From Sva-07 sp963743825 (GTDB taxonomy: Bacteria > Actinomycetota > Acidimicrobiia > Acidimicrobiales > Ilumatobacteraceae): a stretch of 64,000 nt of DNA. The stretch lies in NCBI GenBank assembly GCA_963743825.1, contig CAVURC010000001.1, positions 30,116 through 94,115 on the forward strand, read 5' to 3'. Numbering within the stretch: the stretch's first letter is position 1; each line of letters starts with the position of its first letter. The position numbers and the translations under genes were made by a program. The notes below the pieces were generated by a model that saw only the letters and a list, made by a program, of their open reading frames with translations, searched no databases and was not told where the DNA came from. Below are positions 26,472 through 33,763 of this stretch, in pieces.

Positions 26472-28210
26472 AGATACTGGCCCGTCTGCACCCGTTCGAT
26501 GGCGCGACCGCCCGCGACGTCGGCCTCGGCGGTCTCCGACACGAGCGTGCGGATGAAGACGATGCGCTCGCCCTTCTTGCCCGAGATCTTCGCCCAGTCG
26601 TCGGGGTTCGTGGTGTTCGGCAGGTCTTCGTGCTCCTTGTACTCCTGCTTGATCGAGTCGAGCAGATCCTGGGTGCTCACGCCCTTGGTCCCACCACTGA
26701 TCACCCGCTTGATGGCCAATTTCTTGGCGCGTCGCACCACGTTCTCGATCATGGCACCGGACGAGAAGTCCTTGTAGTAGAGGATCTCCTTGTCGCCGTT
26801 CTGGTACGTCACCTCGAGGAAGCGGTTGGCCTCGTCGTCGCGGTACATCTCGTCGACGGTGGCCTCGATCATGTCGGCGATCTCCTCGTCAGGCGCGATC
26901 GGGATCTCGTTGGTCAGGTATCGGGCGAAGATCGCCGCAGCAGCAGCCGCATTGGGCCGTTCGATCTTGATCTTCACGTCGAGGCGTCCCGGGCGCAGGA
27001 TCGCCGGGTCGATCAGGTCTTCGCGGTTGGTGGCACCGATCACGATGACGTTCTTCAGGCCCTCGACTCCGTCGATCTCCGCGAGGAGCTGCGGCACGAT
27101 GGTCGACTCCATGTCGGAGCTGATCCCCGTCCCACGCGTGCGGAACATCGAGTCCATCTCGTCGAAGAACACGATCACGGGCCAACCTTCGTCGCTCTTC
27201 TCCCTCGCGCGCTGGAAGACGAGACGGATCTGGCGCTCGGTTTCACCCACGTACTTGTTGAGCAGCTCAGGGCCCTTGATGTTGATGAAGTAGCTGCGGC
27301 CCTTGCCCTCGCCGACGCTCTCGGCGACCTTCTTGGCCAGGCTGTTGGCCACGGCCTTGGCGATCAGCGTCTTACCGCAGCCGGGCGGGCCGTAGAGCAG
27401 GATGCCCTTCGGCGCCGGGAGCTGGTGTTCGGCGAACAGGTCCTGGTGCAGGAACGGCAGTTCGACGGCGTCGGCAATCTGTTCGATCTGGTCGTCGAGG
27501 CCACCGATGTCGGTGTAGGAGATGTCGGGGACCTCCTCCAGCAGCAGGTGCTCGACCTCGGGTCGTGGCAGCTTCTCGAGCAAGAGGTTCGAACGCACGT
27601 CGAGGCGCAGGTGATCGCCGGCACGGATGTGCATGCCGCGAAGGGCGTCGGCCATCTCGCAGACGCGTTCTTCGTCGGCCCGACCCACCACGACGATGCG
27701 AATGCCGTCGTCCATGACCTCTTTGACCGTGACGACCTCGCCCGTGATCTCCGGGCTGCGGGCCATGACGACGTTGTAGCTCTCGTTGAGCACCACTTCG
27801 GCGCCGCGGTCGAGGAGTTCGTGGTCGATGTCGGGATGCAACGCCACCCGCATCTTTCGTCCACTGGTCAGGATGTCGACGGTGTCGTCGTCGTTCTTTC
27901 CGACCACCACGCCATAGGCGGACGGCGGCTGGGAGAGCTTGTCGACCTCGTCGCGCAGCGTGGCGATGTGTTCACGGGCCTCACGCAGGGTGTACGACAG
28001 CTTCTCGTTCTGGCCGACGGCAGCGGCGAGCTGGCCCTTGGTCTCGAGGAGCCGTTCCTCCAACGAATGCACCCGTTTCGGTGCGTCAGCGAGGCGGGCG
28101 CGGAGGTGGGCGATCTCGTCGTGCAGTGCGACGAGTTCCGCGCGTTCGTCCATGGCATCCGTCCGGTCGGCGGTCGAGTCGGCGGAGCGATCGTCACCAT
28201 CAGTTGGCAT
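26468..28210 (-). CDS. arc: Proteasome-associated AAA ATPase (ARC/Mpa)
   Basis: A 580-residue hexameric unfoldase that recognises Pup and feeds substrates into the 20S core. It has an N-terminal coiled coil (about residues 15-90), the inter-domain region with two OB folds, then Walker A LLYGPPGCGKTLIAKAVA, Walker B IVFFDEMDS and the arginine-finger region ILRPGRLDVKI. The C-terminus TGQYL ends with the penultimate Tyr that docks into the proteasome alpha ring. ATG 28210 is chosen because the upstream codons enter the divergent ferredoxin's promoter region. In other actinobacteria the same gene is near trmI, as here. Confidence 0.96.
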   Translation of the reverse strand: MPTDGDDRSADSTADRTDAMDERAELVALHDEIAHLRARLADAPKRVHSLEERLLETKGQLAAAVGQNEKLSYTLREAREHIATLRDEVDKLSQPPSAYGVVVGKNDDDTVDILTSGRKMRVALHPDIDHELLDRGAEVVLNESYNVVMARSPEITGEVVTVKEVMDDGIRIVVVGRADEERVCEMADALRGMHIRAGDHLRLDVRSNLLLEKLPRPEVEHLLLEEVPDISYTDIGGLDDQIEQIADAVELPFLHQDLFAEHQLPAPKGILLYGPPGCGKTLIAKAVANSLAKKVAESVGEGKGRSYFINIKGPELLNKYVGETERQIRLVFQRAREKSDEGWPVIVFFDEMDSMFRTRGTGISSDMESTIVPQLLAEIDGVEGLKNVIVIGATNREDLIDPAILRPGRLDVKIKIERPNAAAAAAIFARYLTNEIPIAPDEEIADMIEATVDEMYRDDEANRFLEVTYQNGDKEILYYKDFSSGAMIENVVRRAKKLAIKRVISGGTKGVSTQDLLDSIKQEYKEHEDLPNTTNPDDWAKISGKKGERIVFIRTLVSETAEADVAGGRAIERVQTGQYL

Positions 28211-28340
28211 GAGCCGAATGTACACGCAGGCGTTGTGATCGTCTTTGCACGTGCATGGCCGTGTAAACTTCAGGACAGCGACGAAGCGTCCGATGGACGG
28301 TTGCAACGATTCCCACCATCACAACGAGGAGCCCACTGAC
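28211..28340. promoter_or_regulatory. Divergent intergenic region between arc and ferredoxin
   Basis: This is the only break in strand between the proteasome and T-loop modification genes. It holds AT-rich patches at 28244-28270 (TTTGCAC and TGTAAACTT), which could be promoter elements for either gene, though their spacing is not ideal. AACGAGGAG at 28323-28331 is a plausible ribosome-binding site for the ferredoxin. No riboswitch or operator was recognised. Confidence 0.35.
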
Positions 28341-28586
28341 ATGAAGGTCTGGATCGACCAGGATCTGTGCACCGGAGACGGCCTGTGCGAGGAGATCGCC
28401 CCCGACGTCTTCACCCTGCTCGACGACGGCCTCGCGTACGTCGTCGAGAGCGGCAAGATCTTCGCAGCCGCCAAGGGCAACCCCGAAGGCGCCGAGGGTC
28501 TCGCCGAGATCCCCGACAACCAGCTCGAAGCAGTGATCGAGTCCGCCGAGGAATGCCCCGGCGAATGCATCTACATCGAGCCCTGA
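28341..28586 (+). CDS. Small ferredoxin, probably [3Fe-4S] or [4Fe-4S]
   Basis: This 81-residue electron carrier is of the type that serves actinobacterial P450s and oxidases. Near the N-terminus CTGDGLC gives two cysteines five residues apart, with APDVF after it; ECPGECIYIEP at the C-terminus supplies two more. The missing middle cysteine of the classic four-Cys first motif points to a [3Fe-4S] cluster. An insertion of about 15 residues (GKIFAAAKGNPEGAEG) sits in the middle. It is convergent with trmI (11-base gap). No redox partner is adjacent. Confidence 0.88.
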   Translation: MKVWIDQDLCTGDGLCEEIAPDVFTLLDDGLAYVVESGKIFAAAKGNPEGAEGLAEIPDNQLEAVIESAEECPGECIYIEP

Positions 28587-28597
28587 CGCGTCGACCC

Positions 28598-29383
28598 TCA
28601 GGTCGGGTTGCGGCCGAGGAACCGCGCCACCGTCAAGAAGGCGGTGTGGGCGACCATGCGGTGGTCCGGGCGTACCGCTTGTCCTTCGATGTACCAGCCG
28701 CGGTGGAGCACCTCGATCGTGCGGGCATCGATCCACTTGCCCTTCACCGCTTCTCTGACCTGGACCGCCTGGGTGATCGAGGGCGTGTAGGCAAGCAGCA
28801 GTCCGCCGGGCTGCAGCACGGCTTCCGCCTTCGGCACCACCTGCCACGGTTCCGGCAGGTCGAGTACCACCCGGTCGAACATGCCGAGTGCCGGGTCGAT
28901 GCCCTCGTAGCTGTCGGCGATGTGGATGTCGTAGCGATCGAGTGCTGCCTCGCCGAGGAAGCTCTGCACGTTCTTGCGTGCCCGATTGGCGAAGTCTTCG
29001 CGGATCTCGTAGCCGACGATGTCGGCGCCGTAGCGCAGCATCGTCATCGACAGTGCCCCTGACCCGATACCGGTCTCGAACACCCGGACACCCGGGCCGA
29101 TGTCGGCGAGCATGCAGATGGGGCCGAGATCCTTGGGATAGATGACCTGAGCGCCGCGCGGCATCTCGACGACGAAGTCCTCCAGCGTGGGACGCAGCGC
29201 GATGTACTCCGAGCCCTTCGTCGAGCGAACGACGACGCCTTCGCGCTGACCGATCACTGCAGTGTGGGCGACGAAGCCGTTGTGGCTGTGGAACTCGCCG
29301 TCATCGGACAGCTCGATCAGGTATCGACGCTTCTTGGAGTCGAGCAGCAGTGCCTTCTCCCCCGTTGCGAACACTCCGGTCAT
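28598..29383 (-). CDS. trmI: tRNA (adenine-58-N1)-methyltransferase TrmI
   Basis: A 261-residue SAM methyltransferase that makes m1A58 in the T-loop of tRNA. Motifs: GPICMLADIGPGVRVFETGIGSGALSMTML for SAM binding (the G-x-GSGA form), DRVVLDLPEPWQVV with the catalytic motif IV (DLPEPW), and LLAYTPSITQAVQ near the end. The ATG at 29383 overlaps the ttuA stop by 4 bases. Actinobacterial trmI homologues are typically found next to the proteasome ATPase gene, as here. Confidence 0.93.
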   Translation of the reverse strand: MTGVFATGEKALLLDSKKRRYLIELSDDGEFHSHNGFVAHTAVIGQREGVVVRSTKGSEYIALRPTLEDFVVEMPRGAQVIYPKDLGPICMLADIGPGVRVFETGIGSGALSMTMLRYGADIVGYEIREDFANRARKNVQSFLGEAALDRYDIHIADSYEGIDPALGMFDRVVLDLPEPWQVVPKAEAVLQPGGLLLAYTPSITQAVQVREAVKGKWIDARTIEVLHRGWYIEGQAVRPDHRMVAHTAFLTVARFLGRNPT

Positions 29384-30363
29384 CGTCCTCGTCCCTTCGC
29401 CAACACCATCTCCACGGGAACCGGTTCGTGCGCTGCGGCCTTGTCGACCAGCCGGCAGAACGCACAGATCTCGCCCGTCGTCGGTGATCCGCACCGGATG
29501 CAGTCGTTCAGGGCTCCTGCCGCAGCAGCGGAGTGCCCTGCCAACAGCGGAGCCATGCGCTCGAGGAACCCCAGGTAGAACGATGCCTTGGCACCCGGTG
29601 ACTTCACCTCGATGGCGTTGAGCGACTCCTTGTACGAGAGGTGCTTGTTGCCGGCAGCGATCGGGCACTCCTCGACCACGTAGTCGATCCCCCGCACGAG
29701 ACACCACGCCGCCATCTCGCGCTCGGTCAGGCGGACCAGTGGCTTCGCCTTCTTCGGGAACCCGTTGGTCGCCGGCAGCACCGGGAGTTGCCGGGCGAGG
29801 TAGTCGATGTCCCATCGCAGCGTGTTGCCGAAGAGCACAGCGGCCTCGTCGTCGAGATTGTGGCCGGTGACCACCACGTCGTAGCCCCCGTCGAGGGCTG
29901 CCTGGTCGAAGAGACGTCGCTTCGACAGTCCGCACGCCGAGCACGGCACGCGTCCTGTTGCCCGCGACGCCGTCGGCACGTCGTAGCCGTAGTCCTCGCG
30001 CAGATCGATCTCGCGCAGCGTCAGACCTCGCTCGGCGGCAAAACGACGGACATATCCCCCGCTGTCGGTGGAGTACTCGCCGATGCCGAGCCCGATGTAC
30101 AGCCCGTCGGCCTGGTATCCGGCCTCGATCAGCATGTCCCACACGGCGAGCGAGTCCTTGCCGCCACTCACCGCAACGAGCAGGCGATCGTCGGTGGTGA
30201 ACATGTCGAAGTCGTCGATCGCCTTGGCCATCTGACGCCGGCACAGCTGTTGGAGGTGCTCCGCGCAGAAGTGGGCATTGTGACGCGGGAGGTCGATGAC
30301 CGCCGGCTCCTTGCAGACCCGGCACTTGCTGCCGACGGCAGTCACTCCTCCGACCACCGTCAC
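29380..30363 (-). CDS. ttuA: TtuA-type tRNA U54 2-thiolase
   Basis: A 327-residue enzyme of the TtcA/TtuA class. It would replace O2 of U54 (or T54) with sulfur in the T-loop of tRNA using ATP and sulfur delivered from TtuB. N-terminal Zn ribbon (CRVC, then FCAEH), ATP pyrophosphatase loop AVSGGKDSLAV, VPCSACGLSKRRLF with two cluster-ligating cysteines and EECPIAAGN with the third, and a C-terminal second Zn ribbon (CIRCG...CAFC). These are the exact TtuA features ([4Fe-4S] with three Cys). The GTG start overlaps the ttuB stop by 4 bases. Confidence 0.88.
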   Translation of the reverse strand: MTVVGGVTAVGSKCRVCKEPAVIDLPRHNAHFCAEHLQQLCRRQMAKAIDDFDMFTTDDRLLVAVSGGKDSLAVWDMLIEAGYQADGLYIGLGIGEYSTDSGGYVRRFAAERGLTLREIDLREDYGYDVPTASRATGRVPCSACGLSKRRLFDQAALDGGYDVVVTGHNLDDEAAVLFGNTLRWDIDYLARQLPVLPATNGFPKKAKPLVRLTEREMAAWCLVRGIDYVVEECPIAAGNKHLSYKESLNAIEVKSPGAKASFYLGFLERMAPLLAGHSAAAAGALNDCIRCGSPTTGEICAFCRLVDKAAAHEPVPVEMVLAKGRGR

Positions 30364-30560
30364 GTGGCGCCACCGGAGATGACGGGCCGCACCTCGATGA
30401 CATCGTCGTCGGTCAGCCGTGCGTCACCCGGCACGAGCGTGCCGTTGCGGATGACGAGATGTGCCTCCCGGCTGAGACCCAACTCCTCGAGGAGCCGATC
30501 GACCGATCGTGGTCCGTCGAATTCGACTTCGCGCCGCGGGTTGCGCAGCAGCACCTTCAC
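30360..30560 (-). CDS. ttuB: TtuB-like ubiquitin-fold sulfur carrier (ThiS/MoaD family)
   Basis: A 66-residue beta-grasp protein of the ThiS family, next to and overlapping ttuA by 4 bases (GTGA). Signatures: LLEELGLSREAHLVIRNGTL and a C-terminal DDDVIEVRPVISGG, the diglycine that is adenylated and converted to thiocarboxylate by an E1-like enzyme. Two further residues (Ala-Thr) follow the GG before the stop, so either the tail must be removed before activation or this family tolerates it. No E1 (MoeB/TtuC-like) or sulfurtransferase gene is in the window. Confidence 0.82.
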   Translation of the reverse strand: MKVLLRNPRREVEFDGPRSVDRLLEELGLSREAHLVIRNGTLVPGDARLTDDDVIEVRPVISGGAT

Positions 30561-30958
30561 GATCGTCGCTTGGAGGCGCTGACGCTCGCCAGGGCCTCGC
30601 TCTCGAGGCGCTTCAGTTCCACTCGCCGTGCACGGCGACTCAGATCGAGTCGGGGTGCGGTGACCGCGACCTTGACGGAGTGCCCCGCTCGAAGCCGCTC
30701 GCGTCCGAGGCGTTCGGGCGGCTTCTGCAGCACTCGCTTGCTGACCTCGCGTACGACGAGGGCGCCGCCGACAGCACGCCAGTACGGGTTACCGAGGACG
30801 AGACCGTGACGAATGGCCCGGGCGCGCAGGAAGTCGCCCTGGCCGACCAGGAGCATCGCGATCGGTTGGATCAGCGGGTTGGGATGAGCGACTCCACGAC
30901 GGAGCAGGAAGCTTCGAAAAAGGTACCTCGGCCTCAGTGCGTAGGGAACCAGCGACAT
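30557..30958 (-). CDS. Small basic protein of unknown function in the ttuB operon
   Basis: This 133-residue, strongly basic protein contains LIQPIAMLLVGQGDFLRARAI and a C-terminal KR-rich region with LDLSRRARRVELKRL. A short hydrophobic segment (about residues 30-45) might be an amphipathic or membrane-associated helix. No motif recognised. It overlaps ttuB by 4 bases and the upstream membrane protein by one base (TGATG), so it is translationally coupled to both. ATG at 30958 is the first start in the coupled frame. Confidence 0.55.
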   Translation of the reverse strand: MSLVPYALRPRYLFRSFLLRRGVAHPNPLIQPIAMLLVGQGDFLRARAIRHGLVLGNPYWRAVGGALVVREVSKRVLQKPPERLGRERLRAGHSVKVAVTAPRLDLSRRARRVELKRLESEALASVSASKRRS

Positions 30959-31185
30959 CAGACCCGCCGGATCTCGACGACCGCACTGCGACGCCTGCCC
31001 GACCGCCGACCGAGCAGGAAGAAGATGATCAGCAGCACCATGCCACTGCCTGCGGCAACGGTGGCGATCGAGGTCTTCTTCTCGTCGACGCGTCCCTGGA
31101 TGTCGCCCTGGAGTGCCTTGAACTTGTTCTCGAGGTCTTGCGGGGTGATCTTGTCGGGGACCACCGGGGCGTTGACTTTCGCCAT
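30958..31185 (-). CDS. Small single-pass membrane protein
   Basis: This 75-residue protein has a polar N-terminal helix (KITPQDLENKFKALQGDIQGRVDEKK), one transmembrane segment (about residues 42-58, VAAGSGMVLLIIFFLL) and a basic tail (GRRSGRRRSAVVE). The layout is like small actinobacterial envelope proteins that accompany holin-like proteins. Nine bases separate it from the next upstream gene. Function unknown. Confidence 0.65.
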   Translation of the reverse strand: MAKVNAPVVPDKITPQDLENKFKALQGDIQGRVDEKKTSIATVAAGSGMVLLIIFFLLGRRSGRRRSAVVEIRRV

Positions 31186-31194
31186 GACTGCTCC

Positions 31195-31584
31195 TTACTT
31201 CGGTTCCTTGTACAGCGTCGCCTTCTTGATCCGCGAGATCGCCAGGGCAATCACGCCGACAGCGACGAGCAGAGTGATCAGGTAGGCCACCCACGACAGA
31301 TTTCCACTGGCCGAGCGCACCCATTCGGTCTGGAGCATGCGCAACAGACCCACGAGGAGCATCACGATGCCGAGGCTGAGAAGCAGCGCCGCCGCGGCGC
31401 CGTAGCCGAGCCAGGCTCCAGCTCCCTTCAGCGGGCCGAGCGTCTCCTGCTTGGCATAGGCCTTGACGTAGTCGACGATGTCACCGACCGAAGCTTCCTT
31501 CTCGGCCTCTTTGATCTTGTCGGCCCGTCGAGCGAGGCGCTGTTCGAGATCGTTGGTGTCTGACACGGGCACCGTTTCTATCAC
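31195..31584 (-). CDS. Two-pass membrane protein, phage holin-like superfamily
   Basis: This 129-residue protein has an N-terminal charged helix (residues 10-40), then two hydrophobic segments (about residues 55-85 and 98-115) and a short basic tail. The layout resembles the actinobacterial membrane family often called putative holin-3_6 or DUF1469. It overlaps the stop of the LON-domain gene by 4 bases. With the small membrane protein and ttuB it forms a single operon. Confidence 0.6.
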   Translation of the reverse strand: MIETVPVSDTNDLEQRLARRADKIKEAEKEASVGDIVDYVKAYAKQETLGPLKGAGAWLGYGAAAALLLSLGIVMLLVGLLRMLQTEWVRSASGNLSWVAYLITLLVAVGVIALAISRIKKATLYKEPK

Positions 31585-32210
31585 GAAAGGCGGAACTTCA
31601 TCATGGCCTCGACGTCATCGAGGATCTCATCGAGGAGATCCAGGCGCTGCATCGGGCCGTTCGCGCTGAGCAGACGCAGGCGATCCGCCGGCCCGATCGG
31701 GGCGAGCGTCGCCAGGTGGTAGGTGGCCAGGAGCGCGTCGTCGGAGATCTCGTCCGCGATGTCGCCGTCGATGTTTCCCGCCAGGCCGCCGTCGCGGAGC
31801 TGCGCCGCGAGCGCCAACACGGCGCGCACACGAGCATGACTCGCTGCCACGTGGAGAGCAAGGCCGACCGCATCGGGATCGTCATCGGGCCAGTCGTCGA
31901 CGTCGGCGACCGGATACGGATCGTCGGGCAGCCAGGCGTTGATCCTGATGCGTCGTGTCCCGGCTGCGACCAGCGCGTAACGGTTCTCGTCGAGGGCCTC
32001 GACCTGCAGCATCTGGGCAACGGTGCCGACCATGGCGCGCTCGTCGCCGCCACCGGTCTCCCAACCGTGGGTGATGAGTACCTGGCCGAATTCGGGTTCA
32101 CCATCGGCACGAAGGCAGTCACGGATCATGTCGCGATAGCGCGGCTCGAACACGTGCAGCGGAAGGATGCCTCCGGGCAGCAGCACGGACCCGAGCGGGA
32201 ACATCGCCAT
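31581..32210 (-). CDS. LON substrate-binding-domain protein
   Basis: The protein is about 209 residues from ATG 32210 (an in-frame GTG at 32219 would add three). The N-terminal MFPLGSVLLPGGILPLHVFEPRYRDMI is the classic start of the LON substrate-binding (PF02190) fold, followed by GTVAQMLQVEALDENRYALVAAGTRRIRI. No AAA or protease domain follows. Such stand-alone LON-N proteins are widespread and of unknown function. It is the first gene of the operon leading to ttuB-ttuA-trmI. Confidence 0.82.
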   Translation of the reverse strand: MAMFPLGSVLLPGGILPLHVFEPRYRDMIRDCLRADGEPEFGQVLITHGWETGGGDERAMVGTVAQMLQVEALDENRYALVAAGTRRIRINAWLPDDPYPVADVDDWPDDDPDAVGLALHVAASHARVRAVLALAAQLRDGGLAGNIDGDIADEISDDALLATYHLATLAPIGPADRLRLLSANGPMQRLDLLDEILDDVEAMMKFRLS

Positions 32211-32257
32211 GACGACCACACCCCGACGCTAGAGCAGTGGGCCCACGAGCGTGCGGT

Positions 32258-33763
32258 TCAGCGCGGACCGACCGTCGTCGGATCGGGTCCGCTCGGGTAG
32301 GCCGCCAGTCGTTCTCCGAACGCGCTCCAGTACGGAGCGAACTTGTCGGGATCGTCGATGTCCGGACCGTTGAGGATCATCACGAACTCGATCGTGCTGC
32401 CCTCGGCGGTCTCCAGGAAGCCGGCAAGGCCTTTCACGGCGGGCGGATCGAGATCGACGGGCGGATTGCCGAGCGTCCCCGTCTTCGCAGTCAGGCGGCC
32501 CTCCATCGGTGTCCCGACGAACTGATCGGCCAGGGTGCCGGTGCTCCCCGCAACGGGCAGTGCGTCGGCGATCGGGGTACCCTCGACTCGCTGCAGCACG
32601 GCGAGCAGGGCGGCACAGGTGAGCCGGTTGTCGCTGCTCAGGCCCGACGCGTCGACGAGACGGACTCCGTCCATCGGAACTCCCCAGCTCCTCGAGGTGC
32701 GGTCGACCACGGTGAGGCCGGCGGCCACTGTCCCCTCGCCCGCATCGGCCACGCCGAGTTCCTTCAGGAGCATTTCGGCGGTGTCGTTGTCGCTGGTGGC
32801 CAGCATCTCGGCGAGCACCGCTGTCAGCGGTTGCGACTCGATCGACGCCAGGATCGGTTGGGCCGGGTCGGCGGTGCCGACGCCGAAGCCCCCCGAAATC
32901 CGGATGTCTCGCTCGCCGAGGAGTCGGGCGAACTCGCGTGCAGCAGCCTCGTTGGGGTCGCTCTGGCGTCCGGAACGACCGATGACCCTCGCGTCGTTCA
33001 CGACGAGTGCGTCGGTCGGACCGGCCTCGATGTACGCGACGCCCGGGCCCCACGACGGGATGACGAATTCGTCGTCGTAGCGTCCGCCGTCGCCGAGGAC
33101 CGAACCGTTCACGGTCGTCACCCCAGCAGCAGCGACGGCGTCGGCCAGTCGGTCCAACGACGTCGTGTTGAACGCCGGGTAGCTGTCGTCCGCGATCGGA
33201 TAGTCGTCCGCCACCAACAGCGGGTCGCCCCCGCCGACCAGGACGAGGTCACCGTCGATCACGCCATCGACAGCAGGCGCAGCGGAGACCGAGGTGGTGA
33301 AGACGTGGTCTGGTCCCAGCACCTCGAGCGCGACTGCGGCGACGAGCAGTTTGTGGGTGCTCGCCGGGATGACCGGCACATCGGCGTTGTGGGCGATCAC
33401 CGGGCGACCGTCGACGGCAACCGAGAGACACGATCGGTCATCGACGAAGGACGCCAACTCGTTCATGGCCGCCGACAGCCGGGCGTCGTCTCCCGCCGTG
33501 GCCATCTGGTTGGGCATGCGGCGGTAGCTCAGCAGTTCCGTCGTGAGTTCTGGTGCGCCGCTCACCGGTGGCCTTGCCGGCTCGTCCGCTCGGTCGGGTG
33601 CCACCGCAAGAGCATCCTCGTGTTCGTCGGCCTGGCCGTCGCTCCACACCAGGAGTGCGGTGAGCGCGGCGACAGGGACGAGCAGGATTGCGACGAGCGC
33701 GATGAACGGGGTGGCGCGATACCGAACCGGGCCGGTCACGACATCGACACGCTGGTCGTTCAT
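32258..33763 (-). CDS. D-alanyl-D-alanine carboxypeptidase/endopeptidase, PBP4 (DacB) family
   Basis: This 501-residue penicillin-binding protein with an N-terminal membrane anchor (about residues 18-42) trims or cleaves peptidoglycan cross-links outside the cell. Catalytic motifs: SxxK as PASTHKLLVAA, SxN as TSDNDTAEML, KTG as AKTGTLGNPP. The large insert domain between SxxK and SxN (GGGDPLL, GDGGRYDDEF) is typical of the class C PBP4 type. It overlaps a paralogue by 4 bases and is the last gene of a three-gene operon. Confidence 0.88.
   Translation of the reverse strand: MNDQRVDVVTGPVRYRATPFIALVAILLVPVAALTALLVWSDGQADEHEDALAVAPDRADEPARPPVSGAPELTTELLSYRRMPNQMATAGDDARLSAAMNELASFVDDRSCLSVAVDGRPVIAHNADVPVIPASTHKLLVAAVALEVLGPDHVFTTSVSAAPAVDGVIDGDLVLVGGGDPLLVADDYPIADDSYPAFNTTSLDRLADAVAAAGVTTVNGSVLGDGGRYDDEFVIPSWGPGVAYIEAGPTDALVVNDARVIGRSGRQSDPNEAAAREFARLLGERDIRISGGFGVGTADPAQPILASIESQPLTAVLAEMLATSDNDTAEMLLKELGVADAGEGTVAAGLTVVDRTSRSWGVPMDGVRLVDASGLSSDNRLTCAALLAVLQRVEGTPIADALPVAGSTGTLADQFVGTPMEGRLTAKTGTLGNPPVDLDPPAVKGLAGFLETAEGSTIEFVMILNGPDIDDPDKFAPYWSAFGERLAAYPSGPDPTTVGPR

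Noticed and set aside
28598..30403. A continuous minus-strand frame that seems to fuse TtuA-region sequence with TrmI
   Set aside because: The TrmI frame is merely open upstream of its own ATG (29383); TtuA is encoded in another frame with its own start and stop (4-base overlap).
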